NCBI RefSeq assembly: GCF_021401135.1
Contig: NZ_JACBFO010000003.1
Coordinates: 124,001-188,000 of the forward strand
Reading direction: 5' to 3'
DNA length: 64,000 nucleotides
From: Azonexus sp. R2A61
GTDB lineage: Bacteria > Pseudomonadota > Gammaproteobacteria > Burkholderiales > Rhodocyclaceae
Positions within the stretch are counted from its first letter, which is position 1, and each line of letters opens with the position of its first letter. The translations under genes and the position numbers were made by a program. Under the pieces are notes generated by a model. That model had not been told where the DNA came from. It saw nothing but the letters and a program-made list of their open reading frames with translations, and ran no database searches. Shown in pieces: positions 9,112 through 16,310 of the stretch.

Positions 9112-11460
9112 ATGCAAACCCTGCTGATCGGACTGCTTGCCCTGCTGATCACCGTGCTGCTGATCCTGGCGCTGCCAGCGCTCCGTCGCGCGTTACTCAC
9201 CCGGTCCATTTTTTCCGCCTACCGCAAGGTCCTGCCGCAGATGTCCGACACCGAGCGCGACGCCCTCGAAGCCGGCACCGTCTGGTGGGAAGGCGAGTTG
9301 TTCCAGGGCAAGCCGGACTGGCGGAAGCTGCATGCCTACCCGGTGCCGACGCTGACCGCCGAGGAGCAATCCTTCCTCGACAAGGAGTGCGAGGAAGCCT
9401 GCCGTCTGGTCGATGACTGGAAAGTCACCCACGAGCTCTACGACCTGCCGCACGAAGCCTGGCGCTACATCAAGGACAAGGGCTTCCTCGGTATGATCAT
9501 CCCGAAGAAGTACGGCGGCCTGGAGTTCTCGGCCTACGCCCATTCGCAGGTGGTGACCAAGCTGTCCACGCGCTCCTCCGCCTTGTCGGTGTCGGTGATG
9601 GTGCCGAACTCGCTCGGCCCGGCCGAACTGCTGCTGCACTACGGTACCGAAGCGCAGAAGAACCACTACCTGCCGCGTCTGGCCAAGGGCATCGAGGTGC
9701 CGGCCTTCGCGCTGACCAGTCCGTGGGCCGGTTCCGATGCGGCGTCGATTCCGGATAGTGGCGTCGTCTGCAAGGGCATCTACCAGGGCAAGGAAGTGCT
9801 CGGCATGCGCGTCTCCTGGGACAAGCGCTACATCACGCTGGCACCGGTGTGTACAGTGTTCGGCCTGGCCTTCCATCTTTATGATCCGGACGGCCTGCTC
9901 GGCGACAAGAAACATATCGGCATCACCTGCGCGCTGGTGCCCTACGATCATCCGGGTGTCGATACCGGTCGCCGCCACTTCCCGCTCAACGCCATGTTCA
10001 TGAACGGCCCGACGCGCGGCAAGGAAGTCTTCATGCCGCTCGATTTCATCATCGGCGGCCCGGCGATGGCCGGGCAGGGTTGGCGCATGCTGATGGAGTG
10101 CCTGGCCGCCGGCCGCTCGATCTCGCTGCCGTCGTCGAACACCGGCATGGCGCAGATGACGGCGCGCGCCGTCGGCGGTTACGCCCGCGTGCGTTCGCAG
10201 TTCAAGATGGCGGTCGGCAAGTTCGAAGGTGTCGAGGAAGCGCTGACCCGCATCGGCGCCTACACCTACATGATGGACGCGGTGCGCAAGATGACGGCTG
10301 GCGCCGTCGATCTTGGCGAGAAGCCGTCGGTGGTCTCGGCGATTGCCAAGTACCACGTCACCGAGCGCGCCCGCGTCGTCGTCAATGACGGCATGGACGT
10401 CATCGGCGGCAAGGGCATCTGTCTTGGCCCGTCGAACTTCCTCGGCCGCGCCTACCAGCAGATTCCGGTGGCGATCACTGTCGAAGGTGCCAACATCCTG
10501 ACCCGTTCGCTGATCATCTTCGGCCAGGGTGCGATCCGCTGCCATCCGTATTTGCTGCCGGAAATGCGCGCCGCGCAGAATCCGGACGTTCGCCAGGGGC
10601 TGGTCGATTTCGACCGGGCGTTGTTCGGCCACATCGGTTTCACCATGAAGAACGGCTGGCGCGCTTTCCGCCAGGGCCTGACCGGTTCGCACTTCGTCAC
10701 GGTCAACACCGACGTGGCGCCGGAAATGAAGCGTTACTACCAGCAACTGACGCGCTTCTCGGCCGCCTTTGCCTTCCTTTCCGACGTCTCGCTGCTGGTC
10801 CTCGGCGGCAGCGTCAAGCGCCGCGAAAAGCTGTCGGCGCGCCTCGGTGACATCCTCGCCCAGATGTACCTGATTTCCTGCACGCTCAAGCGTTACGAAG
10901 CCGAAGGCCGCAGGCAGGAAGACGCGCCGCTCGCCCACTGGGCGATCTGGGACGCGATGTACAAGGCGCAGCAAGCCTTCGACGGCGTCATTGCCAATTT
11001 CCCGGTGCGCTTCATTGCCGCCGCCGTCAATCGCCTGATCTTCCCCTGGGGCCACCCGTATGTCGTGCCGTCCGACGAAGTCGGCCACCAGGTGGCGAAG
11101 GCGCTGATCGCGCCGTCGGCGACGCGCGACCGGCTGACCGCCGAGTGCTATCTGCCGCTCCAGGAAAACGAGCCGGTCGGTGCCATCGAACTGGCACTGA
11201 AGGCAACGCTGGAAGCCGAGCAGATCGAGGCCAAGATCCGCGCCGCCGAGAAGGATGGGCGCTTTGACGGCAATCCGCAGGCCAATGTCCGTGACATCGC
11301 CATCGTTGCTTTCGAGGCTGGGGTCATCAACGCCGCCGAATACGAGGTGATGAAGCGGCGCAACCACCTGCGCGACATCGTCGTGCATGTCGATGATTTC
11401 CCCTTCGATTACGGCGTGGCGACGGCCAACAAGCCGGCCGAATGCCGGATGGCGGCGTGA
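9112..11460 (+). CDS. fadE: Acyl-CoA dehydrogenase FadE
   Basis: FAD-linked first step of fatty-acid beta-oxidation. At 782 residues it is close to the large enterobacterial FadE type (about 814). It has an N-terminal hydrophobic stretch (LLIGLLALLITVLLILALPA), a central acyl-CoA dehydrogenase core (VPAFALTSPWAGSDAASIPD, GGKGICLGPSNFLGRAY) and the C-terminal extension (DUF1974) typical of FadE. The N-terminal helix suggests membrane association. The ATG at 9112 follows AAGGAGACAAAC, a leader that recurs before most genes of this locus. The gene stops 2 bases before the next gene's ATG, so co-translation is likely. Confidence 0.92.
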   Translation: MQTLLIGLLALLITVLLILALPALRRALLTRSIFSAYRKVLPQMSDTERDALEAGTVWWEGELFQGKPDWRKLHAYPVPTLTAEEQSFLDKECEEACRLVDDWKVTHELYDLPHEAWRYIKDKGFLGMIIPKKYGGLEFSAYAHSQVVTKLSTRSSALSVSVMVPNSLGPAELLLHYGTEAQKNHYLPRLAKGIEVPAFALTSPWAGSDAASIPDSGVVCKGIYQGKEVLGMRVSWDKRYITLAPVCTVFGLAFHLYDPDGLLGDKKHIGITCALVPYDHPGVDTGRRHFPLNAMFMNGPTRGKEVFMPLDFIIGGPAMAGQGWRMLMECLAAGRSISLPSSNTGMAQMTARAVGGYARVRSQFKMAVGKFEGVEEALTRIGAYTYMMDAVRKMTAGAVDLGEKPSVVSAIAKYHVTERARVVVNDGMDVIGGKGICLGPSNFLGRAYQQIPVAITVEGANILTRSLIIFGQGAIRCHPYLLPEMRAAQNPDVRQGLVDFDRALFGHIGFTMKNGWRAFRQGLTGSHFVTVNTDVAPEMKRYYQQLTRFSAAFAFLSDVSLLVLGGSVKRREKLSARLGDILAQMYLISCTLKRYEAEGRRQEDAPLAHWAIWDAMYKAQQAFDGVIANFPVRFIAAAVNRLIFPWGHPYVVPSDEVGHQVAKALIAPSATRDRLTAECYLPLQENEPVGAIELALKATLEAEQIEAKIRAAEKDGRFDGNPQANVRDIAIVAFEAGVINAAEYEVMKRRNHLRDIVVHVDDFPFDYGVATANKPAECRMAA

Positions 11461-11462
11461 GC

Positions 11463-12749
11463 ATGAGCAAAACGATTTACGTGGTGGACGGCGCCCGCTC
11501 GCCATTTTTGAAGGCCCAGAAAGGGCCGGGCGTCTTCGCCGCCTCCGACCTCGCCACGCAGGCCGGCCGCGCCTTGCTGCTGCGCCAGCCCTTCGCGCCG
11601 AGCGATCTCGACGAGGTCATCCTCGGCTGTGCCGCGCCGTCGCCGGACGAAACCAACATCGGCCGCATGGTCGCACTGCGTCTCGGCTGCGGCAAGAAGG
11701 TGCCGGGCTGGACGGTCATGCGCAACTGCGCTTCCGGCATGCAGGCCATCGATTCGGCCATCGCCAACATCCAGTGCGGGCGTTCCGAGCTGGTGCTGGC
11801 CGGCGGCGTCGATGCGCTGTCGCGGGCGCCGCTGCTGTACTCCGACGCCATGGTGCGCTGGTTCGCCGGCATGATGTCCATGCGCACGGTGAACCAGAAA
11901 ATCGGCCATTTTTTGAAATTGCCGTTCGGTGAACTGCTAAAGCCGGTGATTGGTTTGATGAAGGGCCTGACCGATCCGGTCGTCGGCCTCTTGATGGGCC
12001 AGACGGCGGAAAACCTGGCCTGGAAGTTCGGCATCGACCGCAAGCAGATGGACGAATTCGCCGTGCGCAGCCATCAGCGTGCGATGGCCGGGCGGCAGGC
12101 CGGGCATCTGGAAGAAATCGTCCCGCTGGTCGATGGCGACGGCAAGGTCTACGCCGAGGACGACGGCGTGCGCGCCGATGCCGACCTCGCCGGCATGGCC
12201 AAGCCCAAGCCGTTCTTCGACAAGAAATACGGCAACATCACCGCCGCCAACAGCTCGCAGATCACCGACGGCGCCGCCTGGGTGCTGCTGGCTTCCGAAG
12301 AAGCGGTGCAGCAATGGGGCCTGCAACCCATCGGCAAGATCGTCGACAGCCAGTGGTCCGGGCTGGAACCGGAACAGATGGGCCTCGGTCCGGTGCATGC
12401 GTCCACGCCGCTGCTGCAGCGCCACGGCCTGACGCTGGCCGACGTCGATTACTGGGAACTCAACGAAGCCTTCGCCGCGCAGGTGCTCGGCTGCCAGGCG
12501 GCCTGGAACGACGAGGCCTACTGCCGCGAGCAGCTCGATCTGCCGGGCGCCTTCGGCAAGATCGACGAGGACCGTCTGAACGTCGACGGCGGCGCCGTGG
12601 CCATCGGCCACCCGGTCGGCGCCTCGGGCGCGCGCATCGTGTTGCACCTGCTGCACGTGCTGCGGCGCAACCAGGCCAAGCGCGGCGTCGCGACGATCTG
12701 CATCGGCGGCGGCCTGGGCGGCGCCATGCTGGTGGAGGCCTGCCAATGA
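11463..12749 (+). CDS. fadI: 3-ketoacyl-CoA thiolase (FadI-like)
   Basis: Thiolytic cleavage of 3-ketoacyl-CoA, the last beta-oxidation step. The 428-residue length fits FadI rather than the shorter FadA class. The nucleophilic Cys lies in NCASGMQAI at about residue 89. NEAFAAQVLG carries the family's NEAF motif, GHPVGASGAR supplies the catalytic His, and the C-terminal CIGGGLGGAM holds the second active-site Cys. The start is placed at the ATG 11463 (MSKTIYVVDGARSPF); the frame is open a little further upstream, inside fadE. It is flanked by fadE and a FadJ-like multifunctional protein, forming a fadE-fadI-fadJ block. Confidence 0.88.
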   Translation: MSKTIYVVDGARSPFLKAQKGPGVFAASDLATQAGRALLLRQPFAPSDLDEVILGCAAPSPDETNIGRMVALRLGCGKKVPGWTVMRNCASGMQAIDSAIANIQCGRSELVLAGGVDALSRAPLLYSDAMVRWFAGMMSMRTVNQKIGHFLKLPFGELLKPVIGLMKGLTDPVVGLLMGQTAENLAWKFGIDRKQMDEFAVRSHQRAMAGRQAGHLEEIVPLVDGDGKVYAEDDGVRADADLAGMAKPKPFFDKKYGNITAANSSQITDGAAWVLLASEEAVQQWGLQPIGKIVDSQWSGLEPEQMGLGPVHASTPLLQRHGLTLADVDYWELNEAFAAQVLGCQAAWNDEAYCREQLDLPGAFGKIDEDRLNVDGGAVAIGHPVGASGARIVLHLLHVLRRNQAKRGVATICIGGGLGGAMLVEACQ

Positions 12750-12767
12750 CTATTTTTTGCCTATTTT

Positions 12768-12781
12768 TGCGGTCGACCGCA
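12768..12781. repeat. GGTCGACC palindrome, copy 3
   Basis: Perfect TGCGGTCGACCGCA in the gap between the fadI-like and fadJ-like genes. Confidence 0.65.
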
Positions 12782-12822
12782 GGATTTTGCCGCCACGCGG
12801 CCACTCAGCCCGGAGGCCGCGC

Positions 12823-14724
12823 ATGAAACACTGGCAACTGAACAAGGAAGACAGTGGCATCGTCGTCGCCGTGCTCGACCGCGCTGGCGAGTCGACCAAC
12901 GCGCTGTCCACCGAAGTCACCGACGAATTCGCGCAGATTCTCGACCAGCTCGAACTGTATCCGCCCAAGGGCCTGATTGTCCGTTCGGCCAAGGCGGCCG
13001 GTTTCATCGCCGGCGCCGATATCGGCGAATTCTCGCAACTCGACACGCCGGAAAAGGGCAGGGCGCTGGTCGCCCGCGGCTGGGACCTGTTCAACCGGCT
13101 GGCGGCGGTCAAGTACCCGACGCTGGCGCTGGTGCGCGGCCACTGCCTTGGCGGCGGCCTGGAGCTGGCACTGGCCTGCCGCTACATCCTGGCCGTCGAT
13201 GAACCGGGCACGAAGATGGCGCTGCCGGAAGTCATGCTCGGCATCTTCCCCGGCTGGGGCGGCATGCTGCGCCTGCCGCAGCGCGTCGGCCCGGCGGCGG
13301 CGCTGGACATGATGCTGACCGGTCGCACGGTCGACGCCAAAAAAGCCAAGAAAATGGGGCTGGTCGACGACTGTGTACCGCCACGCGTTATGGAGATGGC
13401 GGCGCGGCAACTGCTGCTGTCGAACCAGCCGCGCCGGCCGCTGCCCTTCATGCAGAAGCTGCTGGCCGGTCCGCTGAAAAGCGTCGTCGCCAACGGCGCG
13501 CGCAAACAGGTGGCCAGGAAGGCACGGCCGGAACATTACCCGGCGCCCTACGCGATCATCGACCTGTGGCAACAGCACGGCGGCAACGCGCTGGCCGCGC
13601 CCGAGGTGGTCGACCGCATCATCTCCTCGCCGACGGCAAAGAACCTGCTGCGCGTCTTCCGCCTGCAGGAACGCCTGAAGGGCTTCGGCAAGGATGGTGA
13701 CTTTGCGACGAAGCACGTACACGTCATCGGTGCCGGCGTCATGGGCGGCGACATCGCCGCCTGGTGCGCGCTGCGCGGCCTGACGGTGACGCTGCAGGAC
13801 CAGAGCCTGGAGCGCATCGCGCCGGCCATCCAGCGGGCCAACACGTTGTTCAAGAAGAAGCTGCGCGAACCGCTCAAGGCACGCGCCGCCTTCGACCGGC
13901 TGATTCCCGACCCGACCGGCTCAGGCGTCGCCCATGCCGACGTGGTCATCGAGGCCATTTTCGAGAACGTCGAGGCCAAGCACGCGCTGTTCCGCTCGCT
14001 GGAACCGCGCATGAAGCCGGGCGCCATCCTCGCCAGCAACACGTCCAGCCTCAGGCTCGAAGACCTGCGCACGGCGCTGGCGCGGCCGGAGCGCCTGGTC
14101 GGCATCCACTTCTTCAACCCGGTGGCGATGATGCCGCTGGTCGAGGTCGTCGAGGCCGAAGGCGCCGATCCGGCCGCCGTGCGCGCCGCCTGCGCCTTCG
14201 TCAAACAGATCGACAAGCTGCCGCTGCCGGTGAAAAGCACACCGGGCTTCCTGGTCAATGCGGTGCTGGCGCCCTACATGCTGGCGGCGATGCGCGCCGT
14301 CGACGAGGGCGTCGCGCCGGAAACGGTGGACGAAGCCATGCTGGCTTTCGGCATGCCGATGGGCCCGATCGAACTGGTCGACACTGTCGGCCTGGACATC
14401 GCCATGGCCGCCGGCCGGCAGCTCGCCGACGGCGCCGAAGCGCCGCGCTGCCTGCTGCAGCGGGTGGAGAAAGGTCAGCTCGGCAAGAAAAGCGGCCAGG
14501 GGTTTTATGCCTGGCAGCAGGGTCGACCGCAGAAGGGGGCGACGGCTGCCGTGCCGGCCGGCCTGGCCGAAAAACTGGTGCAACCGCTGGTTGACCGCAC
14601 ACAGCGGCTGGTCGCCGAAGGCATCGTCGCCGACGCCGATCTGGCTGACGCCGGCGTCATTTTTGGCACCGGTTTTGCACCGTTTACGGGAGGGCCGCTG
14701 AACCGCCTGAATTCGTCCCGCTGA
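12823..14724 (+). CDS. fadJ: FadJ-like enoyl-CoA hydratase/3-hydroxyacyl-CoA dehydrogenase
   Basis: Bifunctional beta-oxidation protein with hydratase first and dehydrogenase second. The N-terminal crotonase domain (about 1-200) has AGADIGEFS and HCLGGGLELALACR for the oxyanion hole and catalytic acid. The Rossmann motif VIGAGVMGGDIAAW is near residue 300, followed by the 3-hydroxyacyl-CoA dehydrogenase core (GIHFFNPVAMMPLVEVV, TPGFLVNAVLAPY). It is 633 residues, against about 715 in E. coli FadJ. The second C-terminal dehydrogenase repeat breaks off at GTGFAPFTGGPLNRLNSSR, so the C-terminus is short. The ATG at 12823 follows CGGAGG with 6-base spacing. The stop codon lies inside the stem of the terminator. 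Confidence 0.87.
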   Translation: MKHWQLNKEDSGIVVAVLDRAGESTNALSTEVTDEFAQILDQLELYPPKGLIVRSAKAAGFIAGADIGEFSQLDTPEKGRALVARGWDLFNRLAAVKYPTLALVRGHCLGGGLELALACRYILAVDEPGTKMALPEVMLGIFPGWGGMLRLPQRVGPAAALDMMLTGRTVDAKKAKKMGLVDDCVPPRVMEMAARQLLLSNQPRRPLPFMQKLLAGPLKSVVANGARKQVARKARPEHYPAPYAIIDLWQQHGGNALAAPEVVDRIISSPTAKNLLRVFRLQERLKGFGKDGDFATKHVHVIGAGVMGGDIAAWCALRGLTVTLQDQSLERIAPAIQRANTLFKKKLREPLKARAAFDRLIPDPTGSGVAHADVVIEAIFENVEAKHALFRSLEPRMKPGAILASNTSSLRLEDLRTALARPERLVGIHFFNPVAMMPLVEVVEAEGADPAAVRAACAFVKQIDKLPLPVKSTPGFLVNAVLAPYMLAAMRAVDEGVAPETVDEAMLAFGMPMGPIELVDTVGLDIAMAAGRQLADGAEAPRCLLQRVEKGQLGKKSGQGFYAWQQGRPQKGATAAVPAGLAEKLVQPLVDRTQRLVAEGIVADADLADAGVIFGTGFAPFTGGPLNRLNSSR

Positions 14725-14763
14725 GCTTGTTGTTTTCAAACAACATCCCCAGCGGGTTTTTTT
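14717..14763 (+). terminator. Terminator closing the fadE-fadI-fadJ block
   Basis: CCCGCT (14717-14722) pairs with AGCGGG (14751-14756), with an inner GTTGTTTT/CAAACAAC stem, followed by seven T residues. The TGA stop of the FadJ-like gene is part of the stem. Confidence 0.85.
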
Positions 14764-14779
14764 GAATCAAACAATATTT

Positions 14780-14793
14780 CAAACGTTTGTTTG
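14780..14793 (+). promoter_or_regulatory. PsrA-type operator before fadL
   Basis: CAAAC-GTTT-GTTTG, a perfect match to the CAAAC-N4-GTTTG operator form, 63 bases before the fadL start codon in an AT-rich stretch. No convincing sigma-70 hexamer pair could be assigned. Confidence 0.6.
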
Positions 14794-14856
14794 TTGTTCA
14801 ATCAAGCCAGCAGTACCGGGAATCATTCCCGAATAAACATAACGAGGAGACTATCA

Positions 14857-16152
14857 ATGAAACATCACACCTTGCGTCTGTTGCCGGCCCTGGTCGGCAT
14901 GGCTTTTTCCGGTAGCGCCCTGGCCGCCGGTTTCCAGTTGCAGAACCAGAACGGTGCCGGAACCAGCACTGCCTATGCCGGTGCTGCGGCCAGCGCGGAA
15001 GATGCCAGCACGATCTTCTTCAACCCGGCCGGGATGACCTATCTGCCGCTCGGACATAGCCTGTCGCTGGGCGGGACGGTGATCGACCGTTCGGTGAAAT
15101 TCCGGGACACGGGGACGACCCCGATGCCGGTGATCAACCCGCTGACCGGTTTGCCGACCGGCGCCTTCCACCCGGTCGGTGACAACGGCGGCGATGGTGG
15201 CGGTGCATCGCTGGTGCCGGCCTTCTTCTACAGCTATGCGATTTCTCCGGCCTTGCGCGCCGGTCTTGGCGTTTCGGTGACCTATGGCAGCGAAACCGAG
15301 TATGGCGATAATTTTGCCGGGCGTTTCTCCGGGCGCTATACGTCGATTCATCAGATCAACATTAACCCGTCGCTGGCGTATCGCATCAACGACATGATTT
15401 CGATCGGCGGCGGCATCAATTTCGCCAAGAGCGAAATCGAGTTTCGCCAGAATGCGCCTTTCGTCGGCGCGCCGCTCGGCGTTCTGAAAGGGGACGATAC
15501 CGCCTGGGGCTACAACCTGGGGGCGATGTTCCAGTTGACGCCGGAAACCCGGATCGGCGTGAGTTATCGCTCGAAGATCAAGTTCAAGCTGGAAGGCAAT
15601 CAGACGGTCGAGGCGCCGATCAACCTGCACCAGGCGATCACTGCCGAACTGGAAACGCCGGACAACTTTTCGCTGGCGATCAGCCAGAAGATCGGCGATC
15701 GCCTCGAATTGCTGGCCGACGCCACCTGGACCGGCTGGAGTTCGGTCAATGCCTTGACGCCGATCGTTGCGGCAACCGGTCAGCGGGCGACTGCGCCGCT
15801 GCGCTACAACTTCAACAATACCTGGCGTTTTGGTCTGGGCGCGAAATACCGTCTGAACGATGCGTGGAGTCTGCGCGCCGGGGTTGCCTACGACGAGACG
15901 CCGGTGCCCGACGACGCCAGCCGGACAATGACCGTGCCGGATTCCGATCGGACCTGGCTGGCCTTCGGTGCCCGCTGGCACTTGTCCAAGACCTTGTCGC
16001 TGGACATGGGTTATGCGCATATCTTCTTCAAGGATGCGTCGACCGCACGGGCGGTCATGAACACAACTGAAACGGCCACGCTGCAAACCGTCCATGGCGA
16101 TTTCAAGACCAAGGCGGATCTCTACTCCCTGCAGCTCAACTACAACTTCTGA
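14857..16152 (+). CDS. fadL: Long-chain fatty acid outer-membrane transporter FadL
   Basis: Outer-membrane beta-barrel of the FadL/OmpP1/TodX family that takes up long-chain fatty acids or hydrophobic compounds. It is 431 residues. A Sec signal peptide runs MKHHTLRLLPALVGMAFSGS and is cleaved after ALAA or nearby. The mature protein opens with GFQLQNQNGAGTSTAYAG, the hatch-domain signature, and continues EDASTIFFNPAGMTYL with the family's NPAG. The chain ends SLQLNYNF, with a terminal Phe as expected for BAM recognition. The ATG at 14857 follows GAGGAGACTATCA. It has its own operator and terminator, so it is probably monocistronic. Confidence 0.92.
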   Translation: MKHHTLRLLPALVGMAFSGSALAAGFQLQNQNGAGTSTAYAGAAASAEDASTIFFNPAGMTYLPLGHSLSLGGTVIDRSVKFRDTGTTPMPVINPLTGLPTGAFHPVGDNGGDGGGASLVPAFFYSYAISPALRAGLGVSVTYGSETEYGDNFAGRFSGRYTSIHQININPSLAYRINDMISIGGGINFAKSEIEFRQNAPFVGAPLGVLKGDDTAWGYNLGAMFQLTPETRIGVSYRSKIKFKLEGNQTVEAPINLHQAITAELETPDNFSLAISQKIGDRLELLADATWTGWSSVNALTPIVAATGQRATAPLRYNFNNTWRFGLGAKYRLNDAWSLRAGVAYDETPVPDDASRTMTVPDSDRTWLAFGARWHLSKTLSLDMGYAHIFFKDASTARAVMNTTETATLQTVHGDFKTKADLYSLQLNYNF

Positions 16153-16176
16153 GTTCCTGCCAGGCTTGCGTCTTCG

Positions 16177-16203
16177 TCCCCGGCTTCGTCCGGGGATTTT
16201 TTT
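16177..16203 (+). terminator. Terminator after fadL
   Basis: TCCCCGG (16177-16183) pairs with CCGGGGA (16190-16196) around a CTTCGT loop, followed by seven T residues. Confidence 0.9.
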
Positions 16204-16225
16204 GAAAACTTTCCCAAAAAACCCG

Positions 16226-16268
16226 TTGACCGCAGCAGTGTCGATTCTATAATTCAAACGTTCGTTTT
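16226..16268 (+). promoter_or_regulatory. Promoter plus PsrA-type operator of the second fad operon
   Basis: TTGACC (16226-16231), a 16-base spacer and consensus TATAAT (16248-16253). One base later comes CAAAC-GTTC-GTTTT (16255-16268). The operator sits at the same distance from the -10 as in the regulator's own promoter, so a bound repressor would cover the start site. Confidence 0.75.
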
Positions 16269-16310
16269 ATTTTCGGACGTCACCCACAAGAAAGCGAAAG
16301 GAGACAAGCC

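Noticed and set aside
9193..11505. Very long open frames on the strand opposite fadE and other fad and nif genes
   Set aside because: High-GC codon bias leaves the antisense frame open; the sense proteins have full catalytic motifs while the antisense ones show only low-complexity His/Arg/Asp-rich text.
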